Source: Symsagittifera roscoffensis (lineage: Eukaryota; Xenacoelomorpha; Acoela; Convolutidae). From it: a DNA stretch of 64,000 nt. Under the pieces are notes generated by a model. That model searched no databases and was not told the origin of the DNA. It saw only the letters and a list, made by a program, of their open reading frames with translations. A program made the translations under genes and the position numbers. Shown here piece after piece: positions 29,427 through 42,000 of this stretch; positions within the stretch are counted from its first letter, which is position 1; every line of letters begins with the position of its first letter. The DNA is taken from assembly GCF_963678635.1 (NCBI RefSeq), contig NC_087071.1, forward strand, positions 31,360,141 to 31,424,140. Direction: 5' to 3'.

Positions 29427-29677
29427 GACAAACGAAAAAATTTGTTTTGTGAAATTGTTTTCTGAAAAAAGTTTTTCCACAAGCTTTTAATTTACAAAAC
29501 AAACGAATGTGGTAATGTTTTTATTAACTGAATGAAACAAAAAATTTTGTCACGGCATTTAATTAACTAAACTCCATTTAATTTCCTGAACAAATTTAAT
29601 AAACCGGTACAACTTTTTGTTCAATAAAACAGCAAATTGAAAAAAAAGTTCTTTTTTTTGAGATGAAGCATCAGCAC

Positions 29678-29959
29678 CAGGGGCGGATATTCGACCCCCT
29701 GACAACCCAAAGGGCCCCCCTTTCCTTGTACTATTTTGAGAAATCCATATTTGGTGAAAGATCCTAAAAATTTTATAAATGCGCCTTTGGCTCCAATATT
29801 TACTTACGTTTAGGGGGGAGCGCGCGCCAAAAAAACTCATTTTTTTTTGCTCAAAATTTTCCAAAAAGAGCCTAAAAACTCCTTTTTGGCCTGTTTTTCA
29901 AAATTTTGACTTTTTTGAAAATCCGCCTCCCCCTCGAAAAAATCCTAGATCCGCCCCTG
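29678..29959. mobile_element. hAT-like MITE with 8-bp target duplication
   Basis: Begins CAGGGGCGGATATT and ends AGATCCGCCCCTG. The octamer ATCAGCAC stands directly before (29670-29677) and after (29960-29967). CAGGG-type ends with an 8-bp duplication indicate hAT. The interior is A/T and C-run rich and partly self-complementary, with no coding potential. Confidence 0.9.
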
Positions 29960-30048
29960 ATCAGCACCTTCGTTCACCGAAAATTTTTGAAATCTATGTT
30001 TCAATCATGGGCGGATTCGACCCCCTCAACACTCACTGGGTACCCCCT

Positions 30049-31676
30049 TTCAGGAGCGGATTTAGGCGGAGGGCGGGAGAGAGTAAAAGACCCCCTCTTA
30101 TGGATTTGACCCCTTACCACCCAATGAGACCCAAAGGGTTTGCGTGTTTGTCTGTTAGTTGATCTATTTGTATAATATGTTTTAGTTTAACTTGAGAGAT
30201 TTATGTTTTATTCGATTGGTTTCTAGCTTTCAGTTTTTTTGGTGTAAATTTTGTTATTGCCCCAAAAAATTAGAGTATATTTTATTTTGGGACCATGTGC
30301 AGACCTTCTCGTGGCGGTCTAGTATATGATAAGCAAGTATGTTGGTCTAGTTACTAGTTAACTGTACATTAAAAACACATTTTTATCTTGACTTTTTGCA
30401 ATATGCATCCTTACGAAGCCAAACTGTGCATTTTATGAAATGTAAGCGGATTTCGCAATAGGCCAAAAATAGAATTGTTGCGGAATCCGCAACATTTATA
30501 TTTTTCTTTTATCTTCTCTGCTGTTTCGGATTCCACGGATAAATAACTAAAACAAAAACGCTCCAAAAACAGGCAAATTTGCATAATCCGCAACAAAATT
30601 CTGGAATCTGCAACAAAATTTGCGGAATCCGAAACAATTTGTGGAATCCATAAAAAATAATATTATATCTGTTTAGTAAACTTAAGTTGTAACAAAACAG
30701 TGGAATCCGAAACAGTTTGTGGAATCCATAAAAAATAATTATTTATCTGTTTAGTAAATTTAATATTCAGCAGTTTTTGCTGATTATAAGCGGACACCGC
30801 AAATTGCAAGCGGAATCCGCATAAATTTGCGGAATCCACTTACATTTGCTGAATTCGGAACCACTTCCTATATTCACTCGTTGCAAAATCCGTTTCAAAA
30901 CTATTGTGCCGACCAAAGTTACGTTACTTGAGTTTGTACACGGAATCCACGGAAAATTTGTGAATGGAATCCGCTTACTTTTTAGAACATGTTCAAAGAA
31001 TGGTCTCTGGAATCCCGGAAAAAACCGACGTAAAGTTGTGCGCATATCCAGTACTCAGTTTGGCCTCATAAAGATCGGGTTAAAGGTAGCAAGCAAAAAT
31101 TCCGTCAAATATTTTGTATCTAAAATTTCAGTTCGACTGTATGTTTTGCTTTTCAATTCGACAGAAGGCCCCAAGCGACTATGAATTTCTGGTCGAGCTT
31201 TGACATCTGATTCAACCCAGTTCGAGTTTAAGTTTCGACCCAGTTCGACTTCATGTTTCGACCCAGTCCTTACGAGGCAAAACTGTGCACTGGGTAGGCA
31301 AAGACACTGTGTCTGTATGTTCCGGGATTCCAGAGACAATCTGTAAACTTGCTAAAATTTTGTCGAAACGCTCAAAGAAAATGAAAGAATAAAAAAAGAA
31401 TAAAAGGAGCGTCTTTGTTGCGGCATTCACTTACAATTCAAAAATGCACAGTTTTGCCTCGTAAGGGTTCGACTTTGTTTCGACTCAGTTCGATTTTGTT
31501 TCGACCCAGTACGACCTCATGTTTCCACTCTGATCGACTGCGGGCCCTGCGCGACCATGGCGACTATGGATTTTTGGTCGCACAATCACCTCTAATTCGA
31601 CCGTCAATCTGGTCAACCAAATAATTTGAGTGTTTTTGAAAACGCGCCCCTCGAGAAAACCCTAGACCCGCCCCTG
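30049..31676. mobile_element. Possible larger relative of the CAGGGGCGGAT element
   Basis: CAGGAGCGGATTTAGG at about 30051 and CCTAGACCCGCCCCTG ending about 31676 are the two end types of the same family in opposite orientation. No target duplication was found, so the two ends may belong to separate relics. It encloses the TIR element at 30409-31466. Confidence 0.35.
30409..31466. mobile_element. TIR element filled with palindromic repeats
   Basis: CCTTACGAAGCCAAACTGTG (from 30409) and its near reverse complement ending at 31466 form a 26-bp TIR with two mismatches. Between 30436 and 31030 about a dozen variants of GCGGAATCCGC occur at irregular spacing; from 31170 to 31530 a second array of TTCGACCCAGTTCGAC-like units follows. 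A third copy of the end motif (TTACGAGGCAAAACTGTGCA) lies inside at 31271-31290. No reading frame is preserved. Confidence 0.7.
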
Positions 31677-32199
31677 CCTGACTCGGTAAAAAAAACACTG
31701 TTTTATTTGTTGACGGCTCCTCGATGAGAAAAACACCAAAATTACGTAATTTACTGGGCAACGAAATCTAATATTTTGACGTATGATGAAAAAGAAAACG
31801 TTTTATTTGCTTTGTTTGTTAATTTATTCTATATTTCACTGTCGGTAGCCACAATGCATTTATGAAAACTTGGTTTTTTTTTTACTAAGATACTGATATG
31901 GATATGTAACACAAGTCAATTCAACTCTTTTCTCAATTCCGATCAATGCTTTACTCTTCGGTAGTGCGGCAGAAGATTTAAAATTTTATCTGAAAAAAGT
32001 GCGTTTCAAAGCCCAGTTCAACTGCTTTTGAAGTTGCATTAAGTTGTTGTAAAAGTTTGTTGCATAATTTAAATGACTTAAGACTAAACAATGAAGCAAA
32101 GCAATCAAAGACAATGTGGGAAGTTAATGTCCAATAGTATCTATCGTTTTAATTTATTGTAAACTTTTTTGGCAATATTTTTAGCTTTTTTAATGAAAA
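31677..32199. other. No recognised feature
   Basis: AT-rich sequence between the TIR elements and the non-LTR relic; nothing supportable seen. Confidence 0.6.
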
Positions 32200-32320
32200 A
32201 TTAGAAACAAGAATTAGAACTAAATATTTGCATTCATATCTCTTTGCTATGGTTTGATCATATATAATGAGTCGGTCAGCTTCCACATTTTGTTGATAAT
32301 TTTTTTGACAAAAAGTTTTG

Positions 32321-33125
32321 AATTCTGATTTTGATGCATTCGTTGATTTGTGGCATACCTCTTTTATATTCAACCCAGTCAGAACAAACTCCATTCACAT
32401 TTACCCTTTGAAGGCGTTCATTGAGGAAACCTTGAACTGATGCCTTTGGTTCCATTGAAAATCCCATCCAGTGTAAATTTTTTCTAAAAACTTTTGTATA
32501 TTAGAGCCAAAAGCATTTAAAAGATCCAAAAAAAGCTGCATTTTTTTTTAAAATTGAATTATTTTTGAATACTTTCTGTGATGTAAACCAATGCATGTTG
32601 TGTTGAGAATTTTTTGCTAAATCCAAACTGAAATAGAGTCAGTATTTGATGTTTGTTCAATTTTTCTGTTATTTGAGAAAGAAAATTTTTTTAAATGTTT
32701 TGGAATATGTTCATGTTAGTGAAACAGGGCGATAATTTTTTTGGTTCCAACGGGTCTTTTTTTGAATAATGGTGTTACATTTGCTTTCTTTAGTTCATCT
32801 ATGCAGGCATGAATAACAAAAGTAAGGTAGGTCACAGTTATCGATTGGCCGTCGATTATTGCCGAAGCAGGTACGGTAGAAGGTCCCAGATAAAGTAGAA
32901 GGTACCATCTAACTGGTATATAAGGTTGAGACTTAACAGAGCTAAATAACTTCCCTAAGTTTGAAAGTACACAGTCAAAACTCTGTTGCTGCTTGAACAG
33001 GAACCACGACTCTCGTTGATGTATTTCCTTTTTTGCTGGATTGTGTTCAATCGTGAGAAGACAGCTAGTGAAAGTTTTTCTTGTTAACCTTTAATCAGAC
33101 TAGCCAATTTTTTATGGCAAAGACG
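32321..33125. repeat. 805-bp tandem unit 1
   Basis: First of three head-to-tail units beginning AATTCTGATTTTGATGCATT. It differs from units 2 and 3 by scattered substitutions and small indels (for example GATTTGTGGC against GATTTTGTGGC). Confidence 0.92.
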
Positions 33126-33930
33126 AATTCTGATTTTGATGCATTCGTTGATTTTGTGGCATACCTCTTTTATTTTCAACCCAGTCAGAACAAACTCCAT
33201 TCACATTTACCCTTTGAAGGCGTTCATTGAGGAAACCTTGAACTGATGCCTTTGGTTCCATTGAAAATCCCATCCAGTGTAACTTTTTTCTAAAAACTTT
33301 TGTATATTAGAGCCAAAAGCCTTTAAAAATTCCAATAAAAGCTGCATTTTTTTTAAAATTGAATTATTTTTGAATACTTTCTGTGATGTAAATCAATGCA
33401 TGTTGTGTTGAGAATTTTTTGCTAAATCCAAACTGAAATAGAGTCAGTATTTGATGTTTGTTCAATTTTTCTGTTATTTGAGAAAGAAGATTTTTTTAAA
33501 TGTTTTGGAATATGCTCATGTTAGTGAAACAGGGCGATAATTTTTTTGGTTCCAACGGGTCTTTTTTTGAATAATGGTGTTACATTTGCTTTCTTTAGTT
33601 CATCTATGCAGGCATGAATAACAAAAGTAAGGTAGGTCACAGTTATCGATTGGCCGTCGATTATTGCCGAAGCAGGTACGGTAGAAGGTCCCAGATAAAG
33701 TAGAAGGTACCATCTAACTGGTATATAAGGTTGAGACTTAACAGAGCTAAATAACTTCCCTAAGTTTGAAAGTACACAGTCAAAACTCTGTTGCTGCTTG
33801 AACAGGAACCACGACTCTCGTTGATGTATTTCCTTTTTTGCTGGATTGTGTTCAATCGTGAGAAGACAGCTAGTGAAAGTTTTTCTTGTTAATCTTTAAT
33901 CAGACTAGCCAATTTTTTATGGCAAAGACG
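33126..33930. repeat. 805-bp tandem unit 2
   Basis: Same length and boundaries as unit 1, preceded by the shared end GGCAAAGACG. Very close to unit 3. Confidence 0.95.
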
Positions 33931-34735
33931 AATTCTGATTTTGATGCATTCGTTGATTTTGTGGCATACCTCTTTTATTTTCAACCCAGTCAGAACAAAC
34001 TCCATTCACATTTACCCTTTGAAGGCGTTCATTGAGGAAACCTTGAACTGATGCCTTTGGTTCCATTGAAAATCCCATCCAGTGTAACTTTTTTCTAAAA
34101 ACTTTTGTATATTAGAGCCAAAAGCCTTTAAAAATTCCAATAAAAGCTGCATTTTTTTTAAAATTGAATTATTTTTGAATACTTTCTGTGATGTAAATCA
34201 ATGCATGTTGTGTTGAGAATTTTTTGCTAAATCCAAACTGAAATAGAGTCAGTATTTGATGTTTGTTCAATTTTTCTGTTATTTGAGAAAGAAAATTTTT
34301 TTAAATGTTTTGGAATATGCTCATGTTAGTGAAACAGGGCGATAATTTTTTTGGTTCCAACGGGTCTTTTTTTGAATAATGGTGTTAAATTTGCTTTCTT
34401 TAGTTCATCTATGCAGGCATGAATAACAAAAGTAAGGTAGGTCACAGTTATCGATTGGCCGTCGATTATTGCCGAAGCAGGTACGGTAGAAGGTCCCAGA
34501 TAAAGTAGAAGGTACCATCTAACTGGTATATAAGGTTGAGACTTAACAGAGCTAAATAACTTCCCTAAGTTTGAAAGTACACAGTCAAAACTCTGTTGCT
34601 GCTTGAACAGGAACCACGACTCTCGTTGATGTATTTCCTTTTTTGCTGGATTGTGTTCAATCGTGAGAAGACAGCTAGTGAAAGTTTTTCTTGTTAATCT
34701 TTAATCAGACTAGCCAATTTTTTATGGCAAAGACG
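33931..34735. repeat. 805-bp tandem unit 3
   Basis: Ends GGCAAAGACG at 34735, where unrepeated retrotransposon sequence continues. Few differences from unit 2 (for example GTTAAATTTGC against GTTACATTTGC near 34385). Confidence 0.95.
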
Positions 34736-35899
34736 ATAGTTTTGCCAATTATTTTTGGTAATTTGATTTTGATAAGCTGAAAGAGATTCTTGTTTACTTT
34801 TCTATTTTTTTTTGCACTCTGAAACAAACCACTCCGTTTTCTGCACATTTTTAGCTTGAAATTGCGAATCATTTTTTTTATTGGCGCATGTTGGCAAAGA
34901 GCATTAGAAATTAAATTTATTATAACTTTTTGCGTCTGCGCATTGGTATAACTGAAACCAAGAATAAACGGAAAGAGTTTTACAAAAATCTGATTTACGT
35001 TAATTATCATTTTTGAAAGTATAATTAATTTTCGGCAAGATCTTTTCACACTGAATGTTTGTCACAGCAAAGGAAGCAAAATGGTCCGTTTTATAAGGTG
35101 TATCAAACCAAAACTCGCTTCCATTTGTTTCATAGACACTAGTGAGGTAGACAACTTGAGTCTTCACCGAAGCACTGACTCGGGTCTCATCATTTAAAAT
35201 GTTTTTTTTTTTGTGGTAGGATAATAAATTGAGAGCGCAAAACTCAAAGACTAAAGCACCCGATGAATTAAATTTTTCGCACGTGGCTTTGAAGTTCTTC
35301 AATTACGAAAAACCTAAGATTGAACTTTAATCATCATTGGTAATCTCATTTTACAGTAGACATCATTGCAGTTAGAGTGGCTTAAGCAAATTGGAACACT
35401 TAACTGCAACCCTTGATTTTGTTTGGAGGCTGATTGATAAACAACAAAATTGGACGAGGCTTCAGAAGGCAATTCAGAACAATGGTGATTGTTATGATTA
35501 TAACTTGTTGAGTGTATGTCATTCATCATTTTTTGGCTGTGCTAGAAGAAGGTCTACAACAACTTGAGCCTCGGTCTGTAGTTGAAACTGCAGTCGAGTA
35601 ATGAGGAAAAGTAGCAGACTTGCACTTCCTCGACCTGCTTTGGATTCACTGATGAAGTTGATGGCACAGAAAAGCTGGAAGATGTCGACTCTCAGCAAGA
35701 GCAAACAGGTTTGATACAACCAATGCAAAATTGACAAAAACAGACTCTTCACAACATATCCACAACAAAAGAACCACTCCACTGAGCTTCTTGACATCGA
35801 TCATCATAATATACGCAGTGGTTTAACTCAAAATATGGTAAATTTGTCTTTGTCAGGTGCTTCAGATATGTCATCTTGTCGTAAAATGCCAGATTACCC

Positions 35900-38698
35900 A
35901 CCCTTGACTTTGGATGCTGATTGTATGTGGCATAGAATTAATCGTGTAGAATTGAATGAAGTCATCGATGAAGTGTATGAGAAAGTACTGCACTGAAAAC
36001 CAAAATTGTTTCAAGTTCCATCGGGTGCTGAAGAAAAACAGTTCGTTGAAGAATTGGAAACTGGTTTTTTGAGTTTGCTGGAAATTCTACTAATGAATGC
36101 ATTGCTATTAAGTCAGCAATACTCATGACAGCACTATTTCTTCAGAAGACTTCCAGAAAGAGCAAAAACGGTGAGCATGTTCTTTAACGCAGAAAAAACT
36201 TGGGAAGAGTGATGATTTAAAGGAACTTTCAAAGGAAGGTACGGCTACGGCTGTTCAAAGTAAGCTACGTCTAATGAGCAACAAAATCCTGAGAGAATCT
36301 TGCTCGCTCTTTCGCTAAGCTCGTGATGAAGGGAAAAGTTAAAAGTGCTATGCGACTGCTCAGTGGGGAGAATGCTGGGTTTCTGAAGTTAGACGATTTG
36401 ACAGAAAAAAAAGTTGATAAGACTCTCTGTTTGCGAAGAACTGAAAGATAAACACCCGGCATCTCGTAAGTACTCTAAGTCAGCAGTCTTACCAATGATG
36501 CAAGACCTATCAGACACAGTTTTCCATCTTATTATCTTTGATAGTTTAGACTCAGATTGTGTTTGCGGCAAGCTCTGAACACATTTGGAGCAGCAGGACC
36601 TTTTGGCACCAATGCTTTGCATTGGAGACGCTTCTGCACGGCATTTGGTTTAAAAAATCTAACTCTTCGTGTGAAGCATTGGCATCTCGTAAACTAGCTA
36701 CTGCGGTAAAAAAAAATCCTCAGGGATTGCAAGCATTAATCATTTTTCGTCTCATAAGCTTGGACAAAAATCAAGTTGTCAGACCAATTGGCATCGGAGA
36801 AGTTGCACGCAGAATAATTTCTAAGAGCAAGCTTCGTTCCAACTTGTGTCTGAGCTACTCGGTGCAGCTGGTACGTACCAACTATCTGCTGGCCTACGGT
36901 CGCCTTGCGAAGCACCTGCTTCAGCTCTCTTCTTTTTTTAATGAGCCGTAAACGGAAGGAGTGCTGCTGGTTGATGCTAGCAATGCCCTTAAGGAGCTCA
37001 ACAGACAGCTTGCTTTGCTGAACATGTATCTTGAGTGCCCAGCTAGGGCTACGTTTTTCACCAATCTATACAGAAAACCTGCAAACTTGTTTATAGACGG
37101 AGAAGTGATTTTGTCGCAAGAAGGTACTACTCAGGACGGGCCTGAAGATATACCAATGTAAGGTATAGCTTTATTACCTCTCATTAAACGACTCCGTGAC
37201 CATGTTAAGCAATTTTGGTATGTAGATGACTCAGCTGCAGGTGGGAAACTTGAACAGCTGAAGTCATGGTGGGAAGCGTTGAAAGAACTCGGTCCGGAGT
37301 ATGGATATTTCCCTAAAGCTTCCAAGACTAAACTTATTTGGAACACAATTATTTGGGATGCCCGATTGGCAGCAAAAAACTCATTGAACAACATGTTCTC
37401 AAAATGTCAAACGGATGGATAAGTGAGTTAGATAGTTTATCTCACATCGCTGAGACACAGCCACACTGTGCTTTTGCAGCGTTTACGCATACTTAGTGGT
37501 TTACGCAAAGTGGAATTACATGATGAGAGTGATCAATTGTAGCCAAGATGGAATTAAGGTTATCTCACCAAACTGGAAAGCAAAATCAGATCGCAGTTTT
37601 TGCTAAAACTGAGTGGTAAAGTATCACCAGGAGACGTTGAAAGATCTGTGCGAGAGCTTCCGGCAAGACTGGTTGGTTTGAGCATCATTAATCCAGAAAC
37701 AGACGCCGCTCAGAAATTCAAAGACTCCGAGAGACTCTGTAAACCTCTTATTGAGAAACTTTTGTCAAGCGATGCTGATTTAGTCGGAGTTGCAAGAAGG
37801 CAGAAACGAGCATCTACTGAAATACAGAAGGAGAACAAACGGCGCGCCGAAAGAAAGAAAGATGTTGTGTTGCTATCGCTTGACAATACACCATACTCAA
37901 GAGCATTTGAACTGGCTAACGAACGAGGCGCGTCAATTTTGCTCGCAACGTTGCCGTTAGAAGAACATGGTTTTTGCCAGAGTAAAGCAGCGTTTAGGGA
38001 TGCATTGTGCTTGCGATATTATTGGCCGCTGAAAGATGTCCCTCCTCATTGTGTTTGTGGAAAAACGTTCTCGGATGAGCATTGCTTGTCTTGTCCTACT
38101 GGAGGCTTCCCAGCTATTCGGCATAATGAAGTGGAGACATAACAGCAGAAATGTTGACTGAAGTTTGCTCAAATGTTGAAGTTGAACCACATTTAGAGCT
38201 TTTATCAGACGAGCTTTTGGCTTTGAGAACATCAATTAGTGGCGATTAAGGGCGGCTTGATATTTCAGCTAAGAGAGTCTGGGGAGGAAGATTTGAGAAG
38301 CCATTCTTCGATGTAAGAGTGTTCAATTCTTGCGCCAAATCAAAATCTGGTACTCTGCCAAGTGTGTACAGGAAGCACGAAGTGGAAAAAAGAAATACTA
38401 TGAGCAACGTATCAGAGAAGTTGATCAAAGTTCATTCACACCTCTTTTTCTCTTTTGCACGGGAAGCGTAGGCAAACTTGCTACTACGTTTTACAAAAGA
38501 CTTGCTTCGATGATCAGTGAGAAAGAAGAAATAACTTCGTATAGTCAAGTGCTTTGGTGGATTCGATGTCGTATTGGATTTGCGCTTCTCAGATATTCGA
38601 TCATGTGTATCCGTGGATACCGTTCATCATATCGGAGACCGAGGCATGATTCCGTAGAGGAAAGAGTTCCTGAAGCGCGCTCAATAGACATCAGTTAA
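35900..38698 (+). pseudogene. Decayed reverse transcriptase with C-terminal restriction-like endonuclease
   Basis: Several frames carry one protein in order. An N-terminal region has KLFQVPSGAEEKQFVEEL (about 36000). A helix region FAKLVMKGKVKSAMRLL lies at about 36320. RT follows: RPIGIGEVARRIISK (36780), EGVLLVDASNALKELNRQ (36959), a GTTQ box (37126) and YVDDSAAGG (about 37222). GLSIINPETDAAQKF is at 37675. A zinc-like and nuclease region has CVCGKTFSDEHCLSCPTGG and RHNE (38050-38130), then RLDIS and FFDVRVF (38250-38330), as in the PD-(D/E)XK nuclease of RLE-type non-LTR elements. It ends at TAA 38696-38698. Stops at 35994, 36949 and 37159 and many frame changes show decay. The RT is similar to a family common in cnidarians and molluscs; the exact clade is not established. 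Confidence 0.7.
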
Positions 38699-38703
38699 AT
38701 TGC

Positions 38704-39057
38704 ATGGATGTTTCTTTTAGAATATCTTTTAGCTGTTGTAGTTTATTCTCTTGTGAAGTCACCACTAAAGAATATGGATATGAAGATGACTCCAATAAAA
38801 CTGAAGTTCAGCCCGCCTTGGAACTTGATGTCTACAAAATGAATGGAGCCGATTTTTATAAACCAGGAAGCGAATATAATCAATTCAGTTCTACTGATTC
38901 TGATAACTCAACTAATGGAAACATTGATTGGATTGAATTGTTATTAAAATTTTCACAGAAATCACAGATGTGGTGGTGGAACGCAAAAATCGGTACAATT
39001 TTTCCACCAAAATTTTATGTTCCGACGTACAACAACCACATCTGTGATAGTCTTTGA
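38704..39057 (+). other. Unassigned open frame containing a hairpin
   Basis: 118 codons ending TGA 39055-39057. Acidic, Asn/Ser-rich in the middle. Its last third lies in an inverted repeat (38961-39048), so it is probably flanking element sequence and not a gene. A downstream frame at about 39170-39330 shows FCNKCGS, too short to assign. Confidence 0.2.
38961..39048. repeat. 88-bp inverted repeat
   Basis: ATCACAGATGTGGT (38961-38974) and ACCACATCTGTGAT (39035-39048) are exact reverse complements, with weaker pairing continuing inward. Could be the end of an element or a terminator-like hairpin of the relic upstream. Confidence 0.7.
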
Positions 39058-42000
39058 GTATTGCGCTCTCAATTTATTGTCCTGCCACAGAAAAAAAACA
39101 TGATTAAGGTTGGTTGTTTGGCACATTTTTCTTATGTCATTTAAAATGGTTTTTATGTTGTAGACGAAAACGGAGTTAAGTCAACACAATTTTGCAACAA
39201 GTGCGGTTCTACTATAAACAATTTTTTTGAAGATGTATCGTGGAACTTAGACGCCCCTCTTAGGACACATTTCAACGCATCGTTTTTTTTTAACTGCGGG
39301 ATGGCGAAGGCTTTACTATTCGCGTTTGCTGTAGAATGATAAATGAACGTTTGGAGCACATGAATAAAAAATATTTTAACTCAATTCACGTTAATAATCT
39401 TTCATGATTGTTCGCGATTTTTGTGATATTTTCTGTACGAGTCTCCGTCGATTTCAAAACGAAGTAAATATCAGTCAATGTGACATTTTAGTCTTCGCCG
39501 TGCATGTCTAGTGCATATCTATTTTTCAACAAATATGATTGATGCTGCAGTTAATTTACGTTCTTTCTTGTGTGTGTTGCCGTAGAACGTGAGTCGACCT
39601 GTTTATAAGCCCCATGGGACAGTAGTTTTTACCAGGATACAATAAGAACAGGGCAAACTTGTTGTTTTCAATATAATATGATTTTGCAAGAGGAAATAAC
39701 CACTAGATCGGGGACCAATAAGAACCCGAGCACGTCAAATTGGGAGGGCACCGAGGTACTAAATTGGGATATACTCATCCTTAAAGCAGCCTTTTTTCTA
39801 TTACTCGCAACGCTTCTTGAAATTTTTAGTCAATCTACGTTGGCGTTTTGTCGTAAATAAACATAATTGATGGCTTCGATGCATGGTACGGATGTTTTTT
39901 TTGTAATCCAGGACTGTTGACGGCATTAGAGACAATTTTTAGCTAATTTTACACGAATGCTGTTTATAGAAAAGCTTTAAGAATTCGTCAACATTGGCAG
40001 TCAAATTCATCCGAAACTGCTTCGTTTCATCAACGATAGCTGTGTCGACAACAAAAGTGTTTATTTCTAAATTCTATTGCCAGAAAAACTGAAAAGGTTG
40101 AATAGTTTTTTCTGATATCGAGGAAAATTCGGATGCGGAGCCCCACAATTTTTTGGCATTTTGCATAATTTGATTCCTACAAAATTTTAATTTGAAATAT
40201 GGGCGGTTACACTTTCGAGCTATTTGGTTTGATCGGTTGTTCGATGTAAAACAACCTTCGTCCGAATTTTCACGGAATAGAGTTGCTTTCGGCGTTGTTA
40301 ACGGTTACTGTTTACAAAGAGTTATGTATGTTGTACTGTACTCATAGAGTATTTTTAGATAAGGTACACCGTCTGCTCGCCACGCTATCTTATTTTCGGC
40401 CGGATAGATTCGTGCAACTTCTTAGTCTAATACCAATCTTAATCTTACTCTTAAATCTCCTAGTCTCAATAGATCTAGTGTACACCGGTTTGCGCGAGTT
40501 AGTTCCAGAATGAGAACAACTGTATTCTAAGTTTAATTCAAATTGTTCTGGTGTGGAAACTACAAGTAGTTTCAACACTTTACAAATAAATAGGTTGTTA
40601 GTTTGATGGAGTATGATTGGTTAATATTTAATATTTTATAGAGATTAAATATCATAATAATAACCAATGATAATTACTAGTTTAGATCTGGTTCCACTCA
40701 TCCGGGGTTTAGAGAGTTTTAGTTTTTCAATGTTTCTTATTGTAGCGAAGGATGGATGATGGTATTCTTTGCAGAAGTTGCAAGCATCTTCTTTTTTTCC
40801 GATTAGGAAGAAGGATCGTATCAATAGCTCCAGAAAGCTGGAATCGTGGATAAAGAATTGTTCTTAAAGAATTGTTGTTGATCACGATCGTTTCAGGAGA
40901 TCGTATCATGATTTATGATTGGTTGTGATGAGTGCTGATCTGGTTGATAGGAACGTTGCTGCTCTCAATCTCGTCTGGGAACGGCGGGTAGTTCGACTTT
41001 GGCTACAGTGCCTGGTGACTTGCATCTGTACGTATACTTGAACATCGAGATGGCCATTTTTTTCTTACTGCAATGGATTTCCTTTTCTACAATGCCAAGT
41101 CGTACTCTAAATCCTTTGAGTGTAGTGACTGTAGGCAGCATGTCAGGTGGGTTTTGCCATTCCGTAGTTGGAGTGTGATTGGGTTGTCAAGTTCCTTGCT
41201 GCTCGTCTTTGGGCTGTATGTAATCTATATGCTGCATTATATCATTTACATATACAATTCTTTGTTAATCTTGATTTTTAGTTTAGATCTTGTTTTAGTT
41301 TTTATCGCAAAAGCGTTACTATTTAGTTCGGTTATTTTTAAGAGCTACTCACACTTGAGTAACTCTGGTCAAAAATAGTGTTGTGGGTGTCACAAAGCGT
41401 GGATGTAGCACGATGGGTGAGGCCGGCTATAGAGCATGCTCAGGACGTCCTCTTCTGGTGGGTTAGGCCAGAAGTGAGGGTATAATTTCGTGCTCTCTTT
41501 TTGGAAGGTCCCGTGTTAGTTTAACCTTTCATGCTATTTTTGTTACTAGTGTTTTCTTTCGACTTTTTGGTGTTTTGTTCTTTTGTGTTCAGACCTAAAA
41601 GTAGTCTTCAAAAAAACAATTTATCTAGTTTCAAGCTTGTGTTAATCCAGTTTGGGTGCCATGGTTTTTCTTTTCTAGTCATGCTGTTAGGTTGTGGTTT
41701 ATGGTGTTTAGTAGGCTTTCGTTGGTTAGTTTGGACTATTTTATAATTCCTTTCCAACCGGGTGAAAGGAAAGTTGGAAACGTGTTAAAACCTAATAGAG
41801 TTTCGATCAGTGAAAGTTGAAACTTAACTTCATTATTTTAAACAATTCTTTGTGGGCGAGCAAAGCAAATTTGGATAGAATCTGTGGGCGAGAGATTAAA
41901 AAGAAGCGTCTTGAAAAATGTTAGTTTTGCTTTCTGCAATTTTTGAACAATTTTTCTCAGCTAACTTTTTTAAATTTATTAATCTTACTGCTTGATTTGG

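Larger units (their letters stand above)
32200..35529 (-). pseudogene. Decayed non-LTR retrotransposon (endonuclease end and partial RT)
   Basis: Read on the minus strand. Near 35080 an SDHF-like motif (KTDHFASFAV) matches the end of an APE-type endonuclease domain. A basic linker follows (34705-35049, with APIKKMIRNFKLK). Then come RT blocks: VTPLFKK and NYRPVSLT (about 32730-32800), QFGF followed by STQHAL (about 32580-32640), LDLLNAF (about 32525), and FLNERLQRVNVNG with SDWVEYKRGMPQ (about 32340-32440). No YADD box is present. Frames are broken several times. The RT portion is repeated three times as 805-bp units. It cannot make a functional protein as it stands. Confidence 0.75.

Noticed and set aside
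32149-32467. Small minus-strand genes
   Set aside because: They are fragments of the RT domain (FLNERLQRVNVNG block) of the decayed retrotransposon.
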